A DNA stretch of 64,000 nucleotides, taken from Actinoplanes oryzae (GTDB lineage Bacteria; Actinomycetota; Actinomycetes; Mycobacteriales; Micromonosporaceae). A program made the translations under genes and the position numbers. The first letter of the stretch is position 1. Each line of letters opens with the position of its first letter. The stretch is taken from assembly GCF_030757795.1 (NCBI RefSeq), contig NZ_JAUQWH010000001.1, positions 1-64,000 on the forward strand. The letters run 5' to 3'. The notes below the pieces were generated by a model. It saw only the letters and a program-made list of their open reading frames with translations. It did not search any database and was not told the origin of the DNA. Positions 36,786-45,530 of this stretch are shown here, one piece after another.

Positions 36786-37164
36786 CGGGGCCGCCGCGCT
36801 CGGCCGGGAATCGCGTGGCGTATGAGTTCACGACCGCGCGTCCGGTCTCGGTGTCGGCGCCGACCGTGCGTCCGACCTGGTCCGCCACCTGCGCCGCCAG
36901 GTCGGCCTGCGCCCGGCGGACCAGTGTCATGATCTCGCGGCTCAGCTCGGTGCCGGTCCGGCGCTCGGTCGCCCGGTCGTCGATGTCGAGGCGCTCCAAC
37001 TGCCCGGCCGAGCCGACACCGACCCTCAGCAGGCCGTCATCGCTGCGCGCCGAACCGGTCAGCGCGGCGACGCGGCGGGACAGCTCGACCGCGCGGACCG
37101 CGCTCGCATCCACCCGGGCCACCCACGAGTCCAGCCATTCCTCGGCCGCATCGACATCGCTCAT
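36775..37164 (-). CDS. YbaB/EbfC-like protein of the toxin cassette
   Basis: The 129-residue protein has helical ends and a central beta hairpin (SDDGLLRVGVGSAGQLERLDIDDRAT) typical of YbaB/EbfC proteins. In actinobacteria these often precede EspC-like and WxG toxin genes. Its role is unclear: DNA binding or complex assembly. The ATG lies 20 bases after the nucS stop on the same strand, so nucS and the cassette may share a transcript. Confidence 0.75.
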   Translation of the reverse strand: MSDVDAAEEWLDSWVARVDASAVRAVELSRRVAALTGSARSDDGLLRVGVGSAGQLERLDIDDRATERRTGTELSREIMTLVRRAQADLAAQVADQVGRTVGADTETGRAVVNSYATRFPAERGGPDER

Positions 37165-37184
37165 CGACCCACCCTTGCACAAGA

Positions 37185-37844
37185 TCAGAAGAGGGTCAGC
37201 TCGTCCTTGCCCATGCCGCGGAGCTTGTCGTAGTCGACGACGACGCAGCGGATGCCGCGGTCGGCGGCCAGGACGCGGGCCTGCGGCTTGATCTCCTGGG
37301 CGGCGAAGACTCCCTGGACGGGGGCAAGGAGCGGGTCGCGGTTCATCAGCTCGAGGTAACGGGTCAGCTGCTCGACGCCGTCGATCTCGCCGCGGCGCTT
37401 GACCTCGACGGCGACCGAGGCGCCCCGGGCGTCCTTGAGGAGCAGGTCGACCGGGCCGATGGCGGTCATGAACTCGCGGCGGACCAGGGTGTGGCCCTCG
37501 CCGAAGGTCTCCGGGCGGGCGGCGAGCAGCTCCTGGAGGTGGGCTTCCACGCCGTCCTTGACGAGGCCCGGGTCGACGCCCAGGTCGTACGAGGTGTCCT
37601 GGAAGATCTCCTCCAGGGTGATGCGCAGCTCCTCGCCGGCCTTGTTGACCACCTTCCAGACGCCCGGGGCCTCCTGCAGCTTGCAGGGCGGGCTCATCCA
37701 GTTGAGCGGCTTGTAGGCACGGTCGTCGGCATGGATGGACACCGACCCGTCCGCCTTGACCATGAGCAGCCGGGTGGCCGGGGGCAAGTGGGCGGAGAGC
37801 CGGCCGACATAGTCCACGGAGCATTTCGCGATGACCAGACGCAC
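37185..37844 (-). CDS. nucS: Mismatch-specific endonuclease NucS (EndoMS)
   Basis: NucS cuts both strands at mismatches and provides non-canonical mismatch repair in actinobacteria, which lack MutS/MutL. The 219-residue protein has the DNA-binding N-terminal domain ([21 protein letters not shown]) and a RecB-like nuclease with [27 protein letters not shown] (Asp, Glu-x-Lys and Gln ligands). Its C-terminal tail GKDELTLF fits the known sliding-clamp-binding end. GTG start. It is followed within 20 bases by the toxin cassette. Confidence 0.95.
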   Translation of the reverse strand: MRLVIAKCSVDYVGRLSAHLPPATRLLMVKADGSVSIHADDRAYKPLNWMSPPCKLQEAPGVWKVVNKAGEELRITLEEIFQDTSYDLGVDPGLVKDGVEAHLQELLAARPETFGEGHTLVRREFMTAIGPVDLLLKDARGASVAVEVKRRGEIDGVEQLTRYLELMNRDPLLAPVQGVFAAQEIKPQARVLAADRGIRCVVVDYDKLRGMGKDELTLF

Positions 37845-37903
37845 CGGACGAGAGTAACCAACGCGGACAGGCGGGACGTGCGCGGCAGTGCGATCCTGGG
37901 ATC

Positions 37904-38530
37904 GTGCTCGAAGCGCTCACCGGAACGGGCCTGGCCGCGTCGGCCGGGCTGAATGCCTACATCCCGCTGCTCACGATGGGCCTGCTGGCCCGTTACACCG
38001 ACCTGATCGACCTGCCCACCGGCTCCCAGTGGCTCGCGAACGGCTGGGTCATCGGCATCTTCGCCGTGCTGCTGGCCGTCGAGGTCGTGGCCGACAAGGT
38101 GCCCGTGGTGGATCACGTCAACGACCTGGTGCAGACCGTCGTACGCCCGACGGCCGGCGGCATCGTCTTCGGCGCCGGATCGTCCTCCCAGACGGTGACC
38201 GTGCAGGATCCCGGATCGTTCTTCGGGTCGCACCAGTGGGTGCCGGTCGCGGCGGGCATCCTCATCGCGCTCTGCGTGCACGGGGTGAAAGCGGCGTCCC
38301 GGCCGGTGGTGAACGCCACGACGGGCGGCGTCGGTGCCCCGGTGGCGAGCACCGCGGAGGACTTCAGCAGCGTCGTGCTGTCGGTGCTCGCGATCATGTT
38401 GCCCGTACTCGTGCTGGTGGGGTTGATCGTGCTCGTGCTGGCGGCGGTGTGGGTCTTCAGGCGGCGTTCGCGGCGCAAGCGGGAACGCCGGGCGGCGGCG
38501 GGTGTCGGGACGACCCATCAGTTTGGTTGA
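37904..38530 (+). CDS. DUF4126 family membrane protein
   Basis: The 208-residue protein has four membrane segments and the family's glycine-rich start [28 protein letters not shown] loop with [27 protein letters not shown] and a basic C-terminal tail ([11 protein letters not shown]) follow. The family is of unknown function. It diverges from nucS and is followed after 8 bases by another membrane gene. Confidence 0.85.
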   Translation: MLEALTGTGLAASAGLNAYIPLLTMGLLARYTDLIDLPTGSQWLANGWVIGIFAVLLAVEVVADKVPVVDHVNDLVQTVVRPTAGGIVFGAGSSSQTVTVQDPGSFFGSHQWVPVAAGILIALCVHGVKAASRPVVNATTGGVGAPVASTAEDFSSVVLSVLAIMLPVLVLVGLIVLVLAAVWVFRRRSRRKRERRAAAGVGTTHQFG

Positions 38531-38538
38531 CTCGGAGC

Positions 38539-39858
38539 GTGCCCGCGGTCGCCGTTCCCGTCTTCGCCGTCTGCTGGTGGCTGGGGGCGTACCTGATCGG
38601 GCGCGATCCCACGCGGGCGGTGCTGCTGCGGGCGGCGGCGGCCCTGATGGCGTACGCCGCCGGGGTCGTGTCCTGGACCATGGCCCCGGAGTCGGCGGCG
38701 ACCGCGGTGCTGCTCTGCGCCCCGGCGCTGCTCTGGTCCGGGGTGACCGCCGCGCTGCTGCCGCTGGGGAGCGCCGAGCGGCGGCCGGTCAACGTGGGCT
38801 GGCACCTCGCCGTCCCGGTGTTCCTGCTCCTCACCGTCCTGTTGCCCGGCGCCGGCAAGCTGATCGCCCTCGCGCCGCTGGCGGGCGGCCTGGTGCTGCT
38901 GTTGCGCCATCGCGATCAGGTACGTCCCCCGCTCCTGCCGGTCGCCCTCACCGGCGCCTCGATCCTGTACGCCCTCGCGCTCGCCACCTTCCTCGCCCGC
39001 CCCGACAGCGACTCCTCGGTGCTGCTCGTGGCGACGATCGGGCTCGACCAGCTGCTGCTCGGTTTCCTGGTCGCCGTGGCGGACGCCGCGGCCGCGGGGG
39101 AACGTCTCGTGCCGGACCTGCGCCGCTCCCTGGTCGCCGCGGTGGCCGCCGTCCTGTTGGTGGCGGGGCCGGTCGCCCTCACGCTGCTCGCCACCCCGTA
39201 CCAGGCGATCGTCACGGTGTTGCAGTTTCTGCTCGTCGCCGTGGTCATGAGCGTGGCCGGCGCGGCGGGCCTGGTGCGGACGGGCTTCGACCGGCTCGCG
39301 TTCCTGTCCGCCGACCGCCTCCGCCGGGACCGGGAGTCGCTCTTCCTGGCCGCCGACTCGCTGCCCCGCCGCGGGGAACGGCATCGGCTGGCGACTGTGG
39401 ACGAGGGCGAGTTCCATCGGCTGGTGCGCCGGGCGCTGCGTGACTACGGCCACACGGGACGGCTGCTGCGGAACCCGCTCGTGGACCTGCCGATGGTCGA
39501 GCGCCGGCTGCACGCCCGTGGTCCCGGGGCGGCGGGACAGCCCCTGGCCCGGGTCAGCGAGCTGCGGGCGGTGCTCGGCGAGGAGGTCGAGCGGCTGCGA
39601 CCGGGCGGGGCGCCGGCCACGACGGGGGAGTGGCGGCACTACAACACGGTGTTCTACTGCCAGGTGCGGGGGCTGCGGCCGTACGATCGCGGGCCCGTCC
39701 CCGACACCCTGGACCGCGACGCCCGCCGCGCCCTCGACTGGTTCCGCCGCTACGTCCCGCGCCCGATGGTGCGCCGCTGGAGTGCCGAGGGCGCCGCCCG
39801 CATCGCCGCCCGCCTCTGGCAGGAGCTCCCCGAAGCCGACCGCACGACCGCCCGCTGA
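38539..39858 (+). CDS. Polytopic membrane protein with cytoplasmic C-terminal domain
   Basis: The 439-residue protein has about nine membrane helices in the first 250 residues (AVPVFAVCWWLGAYLIG to LLVAVVMSVAGAAGLV). A soluble, Arg-rich domain of about 180 residues follows (DRLAFLSADRLRRDRESLFLA to WSAEGAARIAARLWQEL). I do not recognise it. The GTG is 8 bases after the DUF4126 stop, preceded by CGGAG, so both probably form one operon. Confidence 0.72.
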   Translation: MPAVAVPVFAVCWWLGAYLIGRDPTRAVLLRAAAALMAYAAGVVSWTMAPESAATAVLLCAPALLWSGVTAALLPLGSAERRPVNVGWHLAVPVFLLLTVLLPGAGKLIALAPLAGGLVLLLRHRDQVRPPLLPVALTGASILYALALATFLARPDSDSSVLLVATIGLDQLLLGFLVAVADAAAAGERLVPDLRRSLVAAVAAVLLVAGPVALTLLATPYQAIVTVLQFLLVAVVMSVAGAAGLVRTGFDRLAFLSADRLRRDRESLFLAADSLPRRGERHRLATVDEGEFHRLVRRALRDYGHTGRLLRNPLVDLPMVERRLHARGPGAAGQPLARVSELRAVLGEEVERLRPGGAPATTGEWRHYNTVFYCQVRGLRPYDRGPVPDTLDRDARRALDWFRRYVPRPMVRRWSAEGAARIAARLWQELPEADRTTAR

Positions 39859-39943
39859 GCCGGCTCGCACGGCCGCGCACCGCACGTTTGTGAAGCGCCC
39901 GCGTGACCTGGACCGCGCACACGGCCGCTGCGGAGCTTCCGCC

Positions 39944-41194
39944 CTACTTGTGTTCCATGCTCGGGTTCACGACCTCGCGCACGATGAGCTGCACGGCCGC
40001 AACCAGCGGGATCGCGACCAAGGCGCCGAGTACGCCGAAGAGGCCCACGCCCAGCAGCGCGGCCGTGATCGCCGCGACGTCGCTGACCTTGACCGAGCGG
40101 CGCATGACGTTCGGATAGATCAGGTAGTTCTCGATCTGCTGGTAGATGAGGAAGAACACGATGCTCGCGATGCCGGTCGTGATCGAGTCGGCCAGGGCGA
40201 TCAGGCTGACGATCACGGCGCCGAGCGTCGCGCCGATCTGCGGGATCAGGTCGCAGACGGCGACGACGACGGCCAGGGCGAAGGGGTAGGCGAGGCCGAC
40301 GATCACGGCGAAGACCCAGGTCGACAGCCCGGCGAAGACGGCGATGGCGAGCGCGCCGACCATGTACGCGCCGACCTTGGTGAGGATCTCGTCGGTGAGC
40401 AGCCGGACGCGGGTGCGGCGGGAGGCGGGCACCATGGCGTACGCGGCCGACTTCATGCGCTCGAACGACGCCATGAAATAGATCGTGAGCACCAGCACGG
40501 TCAGGACGTTGAAGATCGTCCCGAAGAGCAGCCGCGCGCCGCCGACCACGCCGCCGAGCGCGTTCGTGACGGTGCCCGCGTTGATGGCGTTCTGCACCTT
40601 GGTCAGCAGGTCGTAGCGTTGGACCAGGTCGTTCACGGTCTCGTTGCGCTGCAGGCTCTCGATGAAGCCCGGGACGTTCTCGACGAGCTGACCGGTCTGG
40701 GTGATCACCGGCGGGATGAGCGCGACGATGCCGCCGCCCAGCAGGGCCACCACGGTCAGGGCCACCACCGTGACGGCCAGCCAGCGTGGGAAGTGCCACT
40801 TCTGCAGGCGCAGCACCGCGGGGTTGAGCCCGATCGCCAGGAACAGCGCGACGAAGATCAGCACCAGGATCGACGCGGCGTTCCGGATCCCCAGAAAGAT
40901 GACGTACGCGACGATCACCCCGAGCCCGCCGGTCAGCCCGATGAGAAACGGGTTCCGCCGGCTCAGCGGCGGTCCCGGCCGTCCGAATTGTCCCGTCACG
41001 ACGGCCTCCCCGCCCGGCTCGGACGCCGCCGCCGGCGCCTCGTCCGCGGAGCGTGGCGCGGGCCTCGAAGGCTCGTCCGCGGGGGGTGGCGCGGGCCTCG
41101 AAGGCTCGTCCGCGGGGCGTGGCGCCGGCACCGGGGGCTCGTCGGAAGCGCTCGCATCGGGCGTCGCGCCTGACCTGGGCTGATCGGCGGTCAC
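39944..41194 (-). CDS. AI-2E family transporter (PerM/TqsA type)
   Basis: This protein of about 416 residues has a long disordered, Pro/Ala/Asp-rich N-terminus (about 85 residues with internal repeats). Eight membrane helices typical of the AI-2E family follow, with IFVALFLAIGLNPAV, IPPVITQTGQLVENVP, the GLAYPFALAVVVAVCDLIPQIGATLGA block and FFLIYQQIENYLIYPNVM. Members export small molecules or act as sodium/proton antiporters; the substrate here is unknown. The GTG at 41194 follows GGAGG. Confidence 0.9.
   Translation of the reverse strand: MTADQPRSGATPDASASDEPPVPAPRPADEPSRPAPPPADEPSRPAPRSADEAPAAASEPGGEAVVTGQFGRPGPPLSRRNPFLIGLTGGLGVIVAYVIFLGIRNAASILVLIFVALFLAIGLNPAVLRLQKWHFPRWLAVTVVALTVVALLGGGIVALIPPVITQTGQLVENVPGFIESLQRNETVNDLVQRYDLLTKVQNAINAGTVTNALGGVVGGARLLFGTIFNVLTVLVLTIYFMASFERMKSAAYAMVPASRRTRVRLLTDEILTKVGAYMVGALAIAVFAGLSTWVFAVIVGLAYPFALAVVVAVCDLIPQIGATLGAVIVSLIALADSITTGIASIVFFLIYQQIENYLIYPNVMRRSVKVSDVAAITAALLGVGLFGVLGALVAIPLVAAVQLIVREVVNPSMEHK
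41051..41127 (+). repeat. 33-bp tandem repeat in the transporter N-terminal linker
   Basis: GGCGCGGGCCTCGAAGGCTC recurs with a 33-bp period (41055 and 41088), with a third, diverged copy next to it. It encodes an 11-residue unit of the type ADEPSRPAPPP, so copy number can vary without frameshift. Confidence 0.75.
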
Positions 41195-41450
41195 CGGACA
41201 CCTCCGTGGCAGCGGGCAGGCCACCGTCCGGCAGCCGACGTTCCCGGCGGGAATCTATCGGCCCGCCGCCACCCGGGCCACCCGGCGCAACCGAAAGCCG
41301 CCCGCCCCCGGACAGCCGCCGGCCACCGCAGACCGCCCGCCGCCGTGGTGGTGCCGGGCGCTCGCCACTGCGCTGTTGCCGTGCACTCCGCCATCGCGGT
41401 GTTGCCGTGCATCCGCCGCCGGGTGCCGCCGAAAGCCACTCGGAAAGGCA

Positions 41451-41480
41451 GCAGCCCCGGTCCGTGAAGACCGGGGCTGC
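41451..41480 (-). terminator. Perfect 12-bp hairpin after the large coiled-coil gene
   Basis: GCAGCCCCGGTC-cgtgaa-GACCGGGGCTGC lies 64 bases downstream of the minus-strand gene ending at 41544. It has no long T-run, as is common in actinobacteria. The gap 41195-41543 holds no gene. It also contains a short repeat of TGTTGCCGTGCA at about 41372 and 41400. Confidence 0.7.
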
Positions 41481-41543
41481 GCGAAGACAGCGGACCAGCG
41501 CTGCCGGAACCGGCCGGCCCTGAGCGCTGATTTCGGCGTCGGC

Positions 41544-43214
41544 TTACTCGGCGTCGGCGCCCACGCGGCTCGCGGGCCGGGCCGTCACCTTGGCGGAAGC
41601 GGTCACCTTGGACGGCGCCCCCTCCTTGTCGGTGTTCTTGTCGAGGGAGGTGATCGGCGACGCGGTCTGCGGCGCGACGGTCGCCGTGCCCGTGGCCGTC
41701 GGCGCCTCCGAACCGGAGGCAACGCCAGCGGAGGACCCGCCCACCGAGGATCCGCTCACCGAGGAGCCGCCCACCGGGGACCCGCCGGCCGGAGAGCCAC
41801 CGACCGAAGCGCCGGCCGGGACCGATGCCGATCCGACCGACGCGGAGCCGGCCGGGGTGACCGGCGCCGAGCCCGCGGCCGAGGCAGCGACGGCAGCCGG
41901 GGCGACGACGGCAGCCGGCGTGGCGGGTGCCGCGCCCGGTGCGGGCGGCGTGGAGTCCATGTCGTCGTCGTCCGGGGATGCGGCGGCGGCGAGGACGGCG
42001 GCGGCGGCCAGTTCGGCGACGCGCTTGGCTTCCTTCTGGACCTGGCGGCGGACGTCGGCGGCGTGGCGCTCGGCGGCCTGGCCGGCCCGCTTGGCCTCCT
42101 CGACCCGCTTGAGCTCGGCCTCGAGCTCGCGCTTGACCTCGGCGAGCCGGGCCTGGACCTGCTGGGCCTCCTGCTCGGCGGCCTGGGCGCGGCTGCCGGC
42201 CTCGGCGGCCTTCTGCTCCGCCTCGGCGACCTTGGCCTGGGCGACCTCGAGGTCGCGGGCGGCGCCGGCGATCTTGTCCTGCTGGGCGGCTATCTCCTTG
42301 CGGACCGCGGTGGCCTGCTCGTCCGACTTGCGCAGGATCTCCTCCGCGTACTTGTCGGCCTCGCTGCGCAGGTCGGCGCACTGCTTCTCGACGCCGGTGC
42401 GGAGCTGCTCGAGCTCCTCGGCGGCCCCCTTGCGGCGCTGGGCGATCTCGCGCTCGACGGTGTCCTTGAGCTGGGTGTGCTCGCGGTCGGCGGCGGCGCG
42501 CTGCTGGGTGATCTCCTGCTGCGCCTTGTCGCGCAGGCCCTTGATCTCCTGGTCGGCCTGGACCCGGGTGGACTTGGCGTAGCCGTCGGCCTCGGCGCGC
42601 AGCCGCTGGGTCTCCTGGGCGGTGCGCTCGGTCAGCTGCTGGGCCTCGGCGCGGGCCCGGGTGAGCGTCGCGTCGGCCTCGGCGCGCACCTGCTCGGCGG
42701 CCTGCCGGCTGGCGGCGAGCGCCTTCTCGGCGGCGGCGCGGCGGGCGGCGTCGGCCTTCTCCTCCTCGGCGCGGCGGGCGGCGAGGGCGATCTCGAAGTC
42801 GCGGATGCCGTCGTGGGCGTGGGCCTCGGCCTCGGCGCGGATGCGCTCGGCCTCGGCGAGGCGGGCGGCGATGTCGTCGGTGGCGGAATTCTTGATGTCC
42901 GCGGCGACTTCCTCGGCCTTGGCGAGGATCTCCTCGACCTTGGGCCCGAGGTGGCGGAAGGAGACCTCGGCGCCGATGGCGGGGTTGCGGCGGACCTGCG
43001 CCAGCTCCTGCTGCAGCCGGTCGAGCTGGCCCATCATGGCCTGATTCTGCAGCTGGGCCCCGTCGCGCTCGCTGATCAGCGTCGCGATCTCCTGCTCGGC
43101 GCGGGCGACATAGCGCTCGACCTGTTTCTTCTCGTAACCCCGCAGGGCGGTCTCGAAGCTGGGCTCCGGTGGCGTCTCTCCACCGAGTCCGAAGATTTCC
43201 CCGCCGTGCGACAT
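41544..43214 (-). CDS. DivIVA-like coiled-coil protein, filP position
   Basis: This protein of about 556 residues opens with MSHGGEIFGLGGE and a DivIVA-like N-terminal motif (PSFETALRGYEKKQVERYVARAEQEI). About 350 residues of nearly unbroken Ala/Glu/Arg/Lys coiled coil follow. The end is a low-complexity Ser/Gly/Pro/Ala tail with GGSSV-type repeats and a basic end. In Streptomyces this place next to the epimerase and thiolase genes holds filP, a filament-forming cytoskeletal protein. Function by position is inference. The ATG at 43223 (MDSMSHGG) is an alternative start. Confidence 0.8.
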   Translation of the reverse strand: MSHGGEIFGLGGETPPEPSFETALRGYEKKQVERYVARAEQEIATLISERDGAQLQNQAMMGQLDRLQQELAQVRRNPAIGAEVSFRHLGPKVEEILAKAEEVAADIKNSATDDIAARLAEAERIRAEAEAHAHDGIRDFEIALAARRAEEEKADAARRAAAEKALAASRQAAEQVRAEADATLTRARAEAQQLTERTAQETQRLRAEADGYAKSTRVQADQEIKGLRDKAQQEITQQRAAADREHTQLKDTVEREIAQRRKGAAEELEQLRTGVEKQCADLRSEADKYAEEILRKSDEQATAVRKEIAAQQDKIAGAARDLEVAQAKVAEAEQKAAEAGSRAQAAEQEAQQVQARLAEVKRELEAELKRVEEAKRAGQAAERHAADVRRQVQKEAKRVAELAAAAVLAAAASPDDDDMDSTPPAPGAAPATPAAVVAPAAVAASAAGSAPVTPAGSASVGSASVPAGASVGGSPAGGSPVGGSSVSGSSVGGSSAGVASGSEAPTATGTATVAPQTASPITSLDKNTDKEGAPSKVTASAKVTARPASRVGADAE

Positions 43215-43313
43215 GCTGTCCATCCTCACATACGCGACGTCCCGTGACGTGTCGTTACACACCGGCCGGCCACGCCACTTGTCCGGCGCTCAGGCTACGC
43301 GTGGAAGCAGACA

Positions 43314-43343
43314 GGCCGTACCGGGAGGAGCTCCGGTACGGCC
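43314..43343 (-). terminator. Hairpin pair between the two coiled-coil genes
   Basis: GGCCGTACCGG-gaggagct-CCGGTACGGCC is a perfect 11-bp stem. A second stem, GTTGCGCACCC...GGGTGGCGCAAC, lies at 43383-43409, nearer the stop of the upstream gene. Together they should separate the transcripts of the two coiled-coil genes. Confidence 0.65.
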
Positions 43344-43431
43344 CGCACAACGATCTCGCACAGCCGGCCCGGTCCTCTAACCGTTGCGCACCCGCCGGGG
43401 TGGCGCAACCGGGGACCGAGTGGCGAATGAC

Positions 43432-44790
43432 TCAGCTGCTCTTGGCGGCCACCTCGGGCTGCTCAGCGGTGGTGCCGCCGGCCGCGGCGGCGTCCCGCTG
43501 GGCGGGAGCCTCGGCCGGCTGAGCGGCCGTGGCCTGCGCCGGAGCGGCCTGAGCCGGGGCCGGCTGAGCCTGGGCCTGCGCCTGGGCGACCGCCTCGGCG
43601 GCCTTCGCGGCGCCGACCGTGGGCACCAGGCCGGAGAGGCCGGAGAGCATCTGGCCGAGCTGGTTGGTGACGGCGTCCTTCTGCCGGGTGAGGTCCTCGA
43701 CCTCGCGCTTGGCGGCCTGCGTGGTCAGCTCGGCCTCGGTGCGGGCCTCGCTCAGCAGGCGCTGCGACTCGCTGCGCGCCTCGGTGACCGTCTTCTCCGC
43801 GAGGGCGCGGGCCTTCTCCACCGTCTCGACCGAGTGCCGCTCGGCCTCGAGGCGCCTGTTCTCCGCGCGCTGCTCGATCTCCTTGGCGCGGTCCTCGGCG
43901 GCGCGGGCGCGCTCCTCGGCCTCGGCCACCATCCGCTGGGAGGCGCTCACCTGGGCGGCGTGCCGCTCGGCGTCCTCGCGCTCGGACTTCTCGCGGCGCT
44001 CGGCGACCTCGAGGGCCAGCGACTGGAGGTCCTTGTCGCGCTTGTCACGGGCGTCGGTGAGCAGCTTGGTCGCCTCGGCGCGCTTCTCCTCGGCCTCGCG
44101 GGAGGCCTTGGCGCGCAGCTGGGTGATCTCCCGCTCGGCGGTCGCGCGCAGCGAGGCCACCTCGCGCTCGACGGTCGACTTGAGCTCGGCGACCTCGTGC
44201 GCGGTGACCGTGCGCAGCTGCTTGGTCTCGCGGTCGGCGTCGGAGCGCAGGGTGTCGGCCTCCCGCCGGGCCTGCACCCGCGCCTCCGCGGCCTCGCGCT
44301 CGGCGTGTGTCCGGACCTGCCCCGCATCGCGCTCGGCCGACGCCTTCATGGCGGCCGCCTCGGCGCGCGCCTTGTCCGTGATCTCGCGTGCCTCGAGCCG
44401 CGCCGCGGAGAGGATGCCCTCGGACTCCCGCTTGGCCTCGCTGCGGTGGTCGTTCGCCTGCTCCTCGGCCAGCCGCAGGATCTGCTCCACCCGGGTGCCC
44501 AGCCCGGACAGAGTCGGTCTGTTGTTCTCCTCCAGCAGCTTGTTGCTGTCGGCGAGCTTCTGCTCGAGCGCGTTGAGCCGCTGCTCGGCCTGCCGCAACC
44601 GGCGCTGCGCGTCGTTCATGCGCTGCTCGGCCTCGCCGCGGGCCTGCTCGGACTGGTTGAGGGCGGCGATCAGCCGGCCGAGGTGGGCGTCCACCTGCCC
44701 GCGGTCGTATCCACGCAGGACAACGGTGAAGTCGTGCTGCGAATTCGCGGTTTCGAAGAAGGCGAGATTGGCATCCTGCTGCTGGGGCAT
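43432..44790 (-). CDS. DivIVA-like coiled-coil protein, scy position
   Basis: The 452-residue protein starts MPQQQDANLAFFETANSQHDFTVVLRGYDRGQVDAHLGRL. This DivIVA-like head is followed by coiled coil to about residue 385 (many AEREAxxAR-type heptads) and an Ala/Gln/Pro tail. Scy, the polarisome scaffold of Streptomyces, sits at this place between filP and the epimerase gene but is far longer. I infer a role in polar growth or tip organisation. It is closely similar in style to its neighbour at 41544, suggesting an old duplication. Confidence 0.8.
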   Translation of the reverse strand: MPQQQDANLAFFETANSQHDFTVVLRGYDRGQVDAHLGRLIAALNQSEQARGEAEQRMNDAQRRLRQAEQRLNALEQKLADSNKLLEENNRPTLSGLGTRVEQILRLAEEQANDHRSEAKRESEGILSAARLEAREITDKARAEAAAMKASAERDAGQVRTHAEREAAEARVQARREADTLRSDADRETKQLRTVTAHEVAELKSTVEREVASLRATAEREITQLRAKASREAEEKRAEATKLLTDARDKRDKDLQSLALEVAERREKSEREDAERHAAQVSASQRMVAEAEERARAAEDRAKEIEQRAENRRLEAERHSVETVEKARALAEKTVTEARSESQRLLSEARTEAELTTQAAKREVEDLTRQKDAVTNQLGQMLSGLSGLVPTVGAAKAAEAVAQAQAQAQPAPAQAAPAQATAAQPAEAPAQRDAAAAGGTTAEQPEVAAKSS

Positions 44791-45009
44791 TGCGCCATAT
44801 TGGCAGACCCCCCAGGGGGCTACGCAAGACTGTGCGGGCCGGAGTATTCCGGGCGAAGATCACCTTCGACGCGCTCGCCGCGGCCCCGTCCCGTCCGTTC
44901 GGGGGGCGTCCGCCACGCACCCCGAACAGCGTGTTGCGGCACCGCTACCACCCGTGCCGATCAAGCACGGGAAGGCGCCTCCCGATCCTGCCAGCCCCCG
45001 GCCGCCGCG

Positions 45010-45462
45010 TCAGGATGTTTCACCCGCAGGTTGACAAAAGGGCTCGACCAATTCCACGAGTACGCCGCCCGCGTCCTTCGGGTGCACGAAATTGATCCGT
45101 GATCCCGCGGTGCCCCGCCGCGGCTCGTCATAGAGGAGACGGAGACCACGGGCCCGCAGTGCCGCGCTCGCCGCCTCGACGTCCCGCACCGTGTAGGCGA
45201 GCTGCTGCAGACCCGGCCCCTTCCGGTCGAGGAAGCCGGCGATCGTGGAGTCGGGGCGCAGCGGGGCGAGCAGCTGGATCCGGGCGCCGTCGTCGCCGGC
45301 GGTGAGCATGGCCTCCCGGACGCCCTGCTCCTCGTTGACCTCCTGGTGTGCGCACCGCAGCCCGAACGTGTTCTCGTAGAACGCGATGGCCTCGTCCAGG
45401 TCGGGCACGGCGACGCCGACGTGATCGATACGGATGACGCCGACATCCGGTAGGGAGTTCAT
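45010..45462 (-). CDS. mce: Methylmalonyl-CoA epimerase
   Basis: The enzyme interconverts (2R)- and (2S)-methylmalonyl-CoA, linking propionyl-CoA carboxylation to the B12 mutase. The 150-residue VOC protein has the first metal His in IRIDHVGVAVPDLDEAI, YENTFGLRC, and the last Glu in VLVELVEPF. The block that reads GLHH in many epimerases is GLQQLAYTV here, so one metal position may use Gln. It diverges from the thiolase gene, the same order as in Mycobacterium and Streptomyces. Confidence 0.88.
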   Translation of the reverse strand: MNSLPDVGVIRIDHVGVAVPDLDEAIAFYENTFGLRCAHQEVNEEQGVREAMLTAGDDGARIQLLAPLRPDSTIAGFLDRKGPGLQQLAYTVRDVEAASAALRARGLRLLYDEPRRGTAGSRINFVHPKDAGGVLVELVEPFCQPAGETS

Positions 45463-45530
45463 GCCCGCGAGTGTGACATTGTGAAAGTTGTTCCGGCAGA
45501 TCCTTCCGGCGAATGTGAAGCGGAGACCCC

